Positions 52,201 to 58,200 of a stretch of DNA of 64,000 nt are shown in pieces. Every line of letters starts with the position of its first letter. Position 1 is the first letter of the stretch. The DNA comes from Cliona cf. orientalis. Its lineage: Eukaryota > Porifera > Demospongiae > Clionaida > Clionaidae. Below the pieces are notes generated by a model. That model saw only the letters and a list, made by a program, of their open reading frames with translations, was not told the origin of the DNA and made no database searches. The stretch covers positions 4,216,001-4,280,000 of the forward strand of contig OZ005704.1 in NCBI GenBank assembly GCA_963930775.1, read 5' to 3'. The position numbers and the translations under genes were made by a program.

Positions 52201-55200
52201 TGTGTAACTACTTAACTTAATAATTAATTATTAATTAATTAATTAGTTTGTTAATAAGAAGACTAACCACATCCTAAGTGGAAAAAATTTTGCTCATTAA
52301 ATTGTATGCATATTTACAACACAGTAGGCAGCTAGCCTTGCTTGACCCAAGTCATTGGTCCAAAACCAGCGTCTAGGAATACAGTACTATACAATAATAT
52401 AGACCCTGGCTAAAGCAGAGCTATAAATAATGATTTTTAGTTGTGAGATTTGGTTGGCCATCTCCCAGCTTTGGTCAGACACAAGTGTTTGCCATTTTCT
52501 GCATGCATTAATTTTCACAGTAAATTATTCTTGAACCATGGTGTGCGAATTTAAATTGAAAGAAACAAAATGAAAGGATTATCAAAAAGTACATAAACAA
52601 GCTAGATTAATATTGTAGGGATATTCTGTACATCCCCTATATATGTTCAATTTTTGACAATTATCAGGTTATCTCCCACCGTGATGTTCAGTTTTTCAGG
52701 ATAACACTTGTCCCTTTGCCTGAAAGAACTGAACGATACGATGCAGATATCTACAATCAGACTCGCTTGCTCATTAAAAAAATGCCCAGGTACATAAGCT
52801 ACAATATTCATTTAACCCAGGGCTAGAACAGAAACTTGCCGGGTATACCTGTAAAAGATTTCCAAGCTAATTGCGAGATAAATAGAAACAAACTAGCTGC
52901 CACCTCAGCACTTTAGATAGTCTGTATCACGCATGTGTAATGTTTTGATCTTTGCACTTCATTGTTTGGCTTGGCTCTGCAGTGCTCGATTAGCAAAAAA
53001 GTGGCTAAGCCACTATGGCCATGGCCACCCAAGTTGCTGAATGGTTGGTCAAGTGAGTACGATATTTGTATGGAAAACGGCCAATCGGACTGATGGCCGA
53101 CTATTATTTATAGCTCTGCTTAAGCACTAGTAATACTGTTTTGGGATGGTATAGATTTTGTCTATCTTTCTCTTTTTCACAAGAAGACTAACGTCCCGCA
53201 TCCTTAGTAGGAAAAAGTAGCTTTGAAATAGTGAGAACAACATTTACATTAGGCATTAGGTATTAGGCTGGCCATTCGTAATCGAGATAGAATACCGTAT
53301 TTTCTCGTCATTAGGCGCATCTCGCTTATAAGCGCATATTCGTTATTAAGCGCATGCTATTTTCCTGGCCTAAGTACTCATTGTTAGGCGCATTTTGCGT
53401 ATAAGCGCATATGTGACCCTTGACCTTGATATCTGCCTGCTGCTTTCTTGCTAGCCAAAGGTTCCAGCCGTTTCAGGTTACTCGAAATCACAATGGCTAC
53501 TATCGATTCTCAGGTTCTTCGAGTTATGAGCGCCATTTCGAGCTGGGCGGAATGCAGCAACACGAATGATTGTGTGATCGATCGATTGGCCACGCCCCTA
53601 AGTGATACCGCGCATGTGTTCTTGGATGCAGCTACTCTTTGTTAGGCGCATCTCGCTATATTAGGCGCACTTCGTTATTAAGCGCAGGTTTTCTTCCTGT
53701 GGAGATACAAGCGCATGCAATTAATGGCGGGAGAATACGGTATATTGAATCTAGATCATTGGCTATTGTACTATGTTAATATGGTAAGGGTCATCCATAG
53801 CACTAGTGCATATTGTATGGGAAGAATATAGATTTTGTTTTCACAAAAAGATTAACTGCATCCTAAGTGGACAAAATTTTGCTCATATATTGTTGCTGTA
53901 TGCTTATGTAAGCTAGCTTTGCTCTGTATCTACTACCGTATTCGCTCGATCAGATGCCACTCTCGAGTAGTCGCCGCTCTCGAATAGTCGCCACACCTCC
54001 GGAAATGCTGAACGAATAGTCGCCACTCTCGAAAGTAGCTGCGCTACGCCTACTACCGTACTTAATCTAATACTACGCATGGAAAAAGGTAATTTCAATT
54101 TTGAAAAACGCGCATTTTTCTGGTAAAGGTCGTCAATCGCTCCATATATAAACATTATGAGAATTGATAAAATGCTAATGTATTGCGTTAAATTGGATCA
54201 TGCATTGTATTCGATTAACTACGGTATTCGCGAAACACGCAGCACGTGGACATGCCTCGTGACTCCTCGTCGATGGCAGGTTCAAGAAAAGTAACGATAA
54301 ATACTTAGCAGTCTTCTAGAACAAGTTATAGTCTTCTTCTACATCAGCAAAGCCCACCCTGAGAATTCCCAGCAGCACTCTGGAACCTGCTTTTTATACA
54401 AAATTGGACATCAGTATACTAAAAAGTATTGATTTCAAACTGTACGATGCCAGTATTGCAGATAGTACCCTAGAGAGCTACCAGTCATCTCAAAGAATAT
54501 ATTTGAGATTTTGCGAGGCATGTAGCACAGACCCATTTTCTGCTTCAGAGCACCTTTTAATTCTCTTTGTAGCAGACCAATTCCAAAGAGTGTGTTATAC
54601 CTCCATATCACAATGGGACTGGGACACCCACTAGAAAGGAATACAACCAGTACTAAACATAGGACTCAGGATACCTGGCTACCTATCGCACCAGGCATTT
54701 TGAAAATTAAGGATAATGGCTGGGTTGATGAGCATGCGGCAACTGTAGAGCGGTGGCAAGGGGAATGGCAGAACCGATAATACAAACACTCGGAAAATGG
54801 TCAAGGGAAGCTTATATCGCAATCTTAGAAAGCTAATTATCAGCATTTCAAAACCATTGGTACAAGGCTGAGAAACATCAAGTATTATGTGATACTTTTA
54901 TACTGATTTGATCTTCAAAAATATGACAGTATCTGAGAAAAGGGACACTTCCACCATTCCTAACTTTCGTTTTAAAACGCTTATATCTCAGGAATCATAA
55001 CAGCTATGAACTTCAAACCCGGCATGAACATTCTTCCATCATTCTGCTACACTTGCTACGAATTCTGTATCACTGTAATGTTGTTACTTGTATCACTGCA
55101 TGTATGTATCTTATGCAGTATTACGTAATCATTTATTAGTTGATCACCAGACTTTTGTTCTTGTCATGTATTTATCCATACTCCATACTCCGTATGTGTA

Positions 55201-58200
55201 AACGTATTGTACTTTAATTTGATAATACTAATTATGAGATCACGCCATTGTTCTTGGCCAATTGGCTGCTCTGTTTTGTATTCATTACTTCCGCTGGCTC
55301 AGGTATCACACTCCTTTCATGGCTTGTACACCTTTTATCAGAGTGACCGTGTTAACAGTTGAAGTGATGGAGCTAATAGTACAGCCACAACAGGTGGGAC
55401 AACTACGACTTGGTCACCATCCACACTGCCGTTATTGTTTGTCAAGGAATCAAGTATTCCAACATCAAAGAGTATCAACATAGTGAGCACTGAGGTCCCA
55501 CCAAATCCAGAAAATATAAAATGTCGTGTGGGTCTGCCAGAGTCTGCCTTGCTGGACATCCTTTACAAATCAGTCAACTCAAAAACCGCACAAAATGATG
55601 AGCTCCATTCAGCAGTGGGTGATGTATTTCAATGTTGTGGCACTGAAATAACTAGACTGAATGTGATCTTGGAGCAATGGAAATTTCTGCCAGCAATATA
55701 CTAGTGTCTAAAACTGCAGTCCATAATACATACATACATTACAGATCCAGGAAGTGCATCTGGCGGCACATTCCAGTGCATCCAATTTTCTTACCTGTTC
55801 TATCTAGGCCATCTTTCACTTACAGGATTCCAAATATTATGCTATTTTCTGCTCGTTCAAATCCTATAACCCAAGGACATGCTTTGTGGCGACCACTGTT
55901 GTGCATGCAACATGCAAGAACGTACAAGAAGTGGCACATTTTGCTCCCTTGGATGGATTCCCAAGATTCTAATAGGTCTTGTACTGCTCTACAATTAATA
56001 CTATGAGACTGGAAAAAAGTTTTCTGTCGAGCGGTTCCAGAGTTAAACTGCATCTAAAATCGATTATAGTACAACCATGTGATATTCTCTATAATTTATC
56101 AAAGTTTGTTGAGGGACCTCCTATAAAGAACGGACAAGGCCATGTACGTGAGGGGTGAGGGGTTGGATTTCGGGTAAGATTGTTTGTCAGAGTTAGCCTC
56201 CAGGGTCTGTATGGCAGGGTTAGTTTCAAGGGTTAGTCTCCAGGATTAGTTTCGAGGGTTTGTCTGTGTTTGAACTTTGGCCTTGTCCGTTCTTTATAGG
56301 AGATCCGTTCATTCTTGGCAGACACTCAAAAAATTTCAATTAAATTAATATTTATAGTGAAGGGCAAATAGCGAACTTCTGTACCATGGAAATTTTTAAA
56401 ATTGAAGTCCATGTATGAGGGTGAGCCTTATGAGCTCAAGTACCATATATGTTCTAATATAGGCGCCACCCTAATTTAGGCGCCCTTTGGGACCTGCGCA
56501 ATTTTTTCGGTTCTAATTTAAGGCGCCTTTCCGGACATCAATTATTTTTAGGCGGCGCCTATTTAATTGGAACTTTTTGCCACGTGCAATATGGCAATAC
56601 CTCGATCGGTACCGTACCGTACCGTCGATTGATCTATCGAGCTAGCAGTTTAGATGTCAAACTAAGCTGTCTCCTACATTTATATGGGCACTTACCGACT
56701 GCTTTGATGTCTTTCTGGAGTTAGAGACAATCGTTCTGATGGCTACGGTACCGACAACTCGAGAATGATTCAGTGATCAGAGTGAAATTTCCAAAAAGAA
56801 CTGAAACTAGAACCATATTTTTGTTGTTCTCGCCACTCATATTCACTGCCACTAAATAGGACCGATTGGTGATAGCGCTTGTGCTCTGGCAAAGCTTCCA
56901 GAACCGTTCTAATTGCAGCTCTTAGGCGCCTCCCTAATTTAGGCGCCCTTTGACCTGCTCGTGAATTTTTCGGTTCTAATTGGAGGCGCCTGCACGATCT
57001 GTAATTATTTTTTGGGGGCGCCTATATTAGAAAGTATACGGTAGGCACCACCCTAATTTAGGCGCCCTTTGAGACCTGCACAATTTTTTCGGTTCTAATT
57101 TAAGGCGCCTTTCCGGACATCAATTATTTTTAGGCGGAGCCTATTTAATTGGAACGTATAAATTTGCCATACCGCTACCGTACCATCGATCGATCGATCA
57201 AGCTAGCAGTTTAGATGTCAAACTAAGCTATCTCTTACATAATTTTATATGGGCGCTTACCGACTGCTTTGAAATCTTTCTGGAGTTTAATAGAGACAAT
57301 CGTTCTGATGGCTGTGGTATCGACAACTTGAGAAGGATTCAGCGATCAGAATGAAATTTCCAAAAAGAACTGAAACTAGAACCATATTTTTGTTGTTCTT
57401 GCCACTGTCATATTCAGTGCCACTAAATAGGACCGATTAGTGATAGCGCTTGTGCTTTGGCAAAACTTTCAGAACCATTCTAATTGCAGCTCTTAGGCGC
57501 CCTTTTACCTGCTTGTGAATTTTTCTGGAGGCACCTGCACGATCTGTAATTATTTTTTGGGGGTGCCTATATTAGAAAGTATACGGTATGTACTACCCAT
57601 TGTATAAATCAGCAGAAATGTAAGAGTTCAATTGGGAAGTTAATCAACTAGCACTTTACATTTTCTGCATGAGGCACTCTTTGTGAACACTTGGAGAGTA
57701 GCATGTGCAAAAGCGGGTGAAATGGGCATACTGGTGTTCCTACCTACATAAACAAGTGGGCGGGTAGTGAGAAAAAGCAGAATGTACCAACGCTATAGTA
57801 TATATTACTCCAAGAAGTCAGCTTTGAGCAGTGTGCACACACTGGAATAAAAAAATTAGCACAAAAGTAGCCACAGGTATGGTTAGCAGGTAGTGATAGT
57901 GTAACTGGGCACCATTGCACCTTAGATAAGTGGTCTAGATAATTATAGTACGTATATGAGCTAGAGCTGGAAAGTGCAGCTGGTAAAAAATGTCAGAACT
58001 TGTGCTTGTCAACACCATAGGCATACCTGCATACCAGCAAGTTGCTTATAGCATTACAGCATTGGCGGGACAGCAGACTTCACTGGTAGTAGCAAATGGT
58101 ACTTCCACATAAACCATCAAGCTGAAAGCAGCAATGATATTGCTCAAAAGCAACTATCATTGAAGTTCTTGTACATCTGTGTTGGGTATGGTGAATATTA

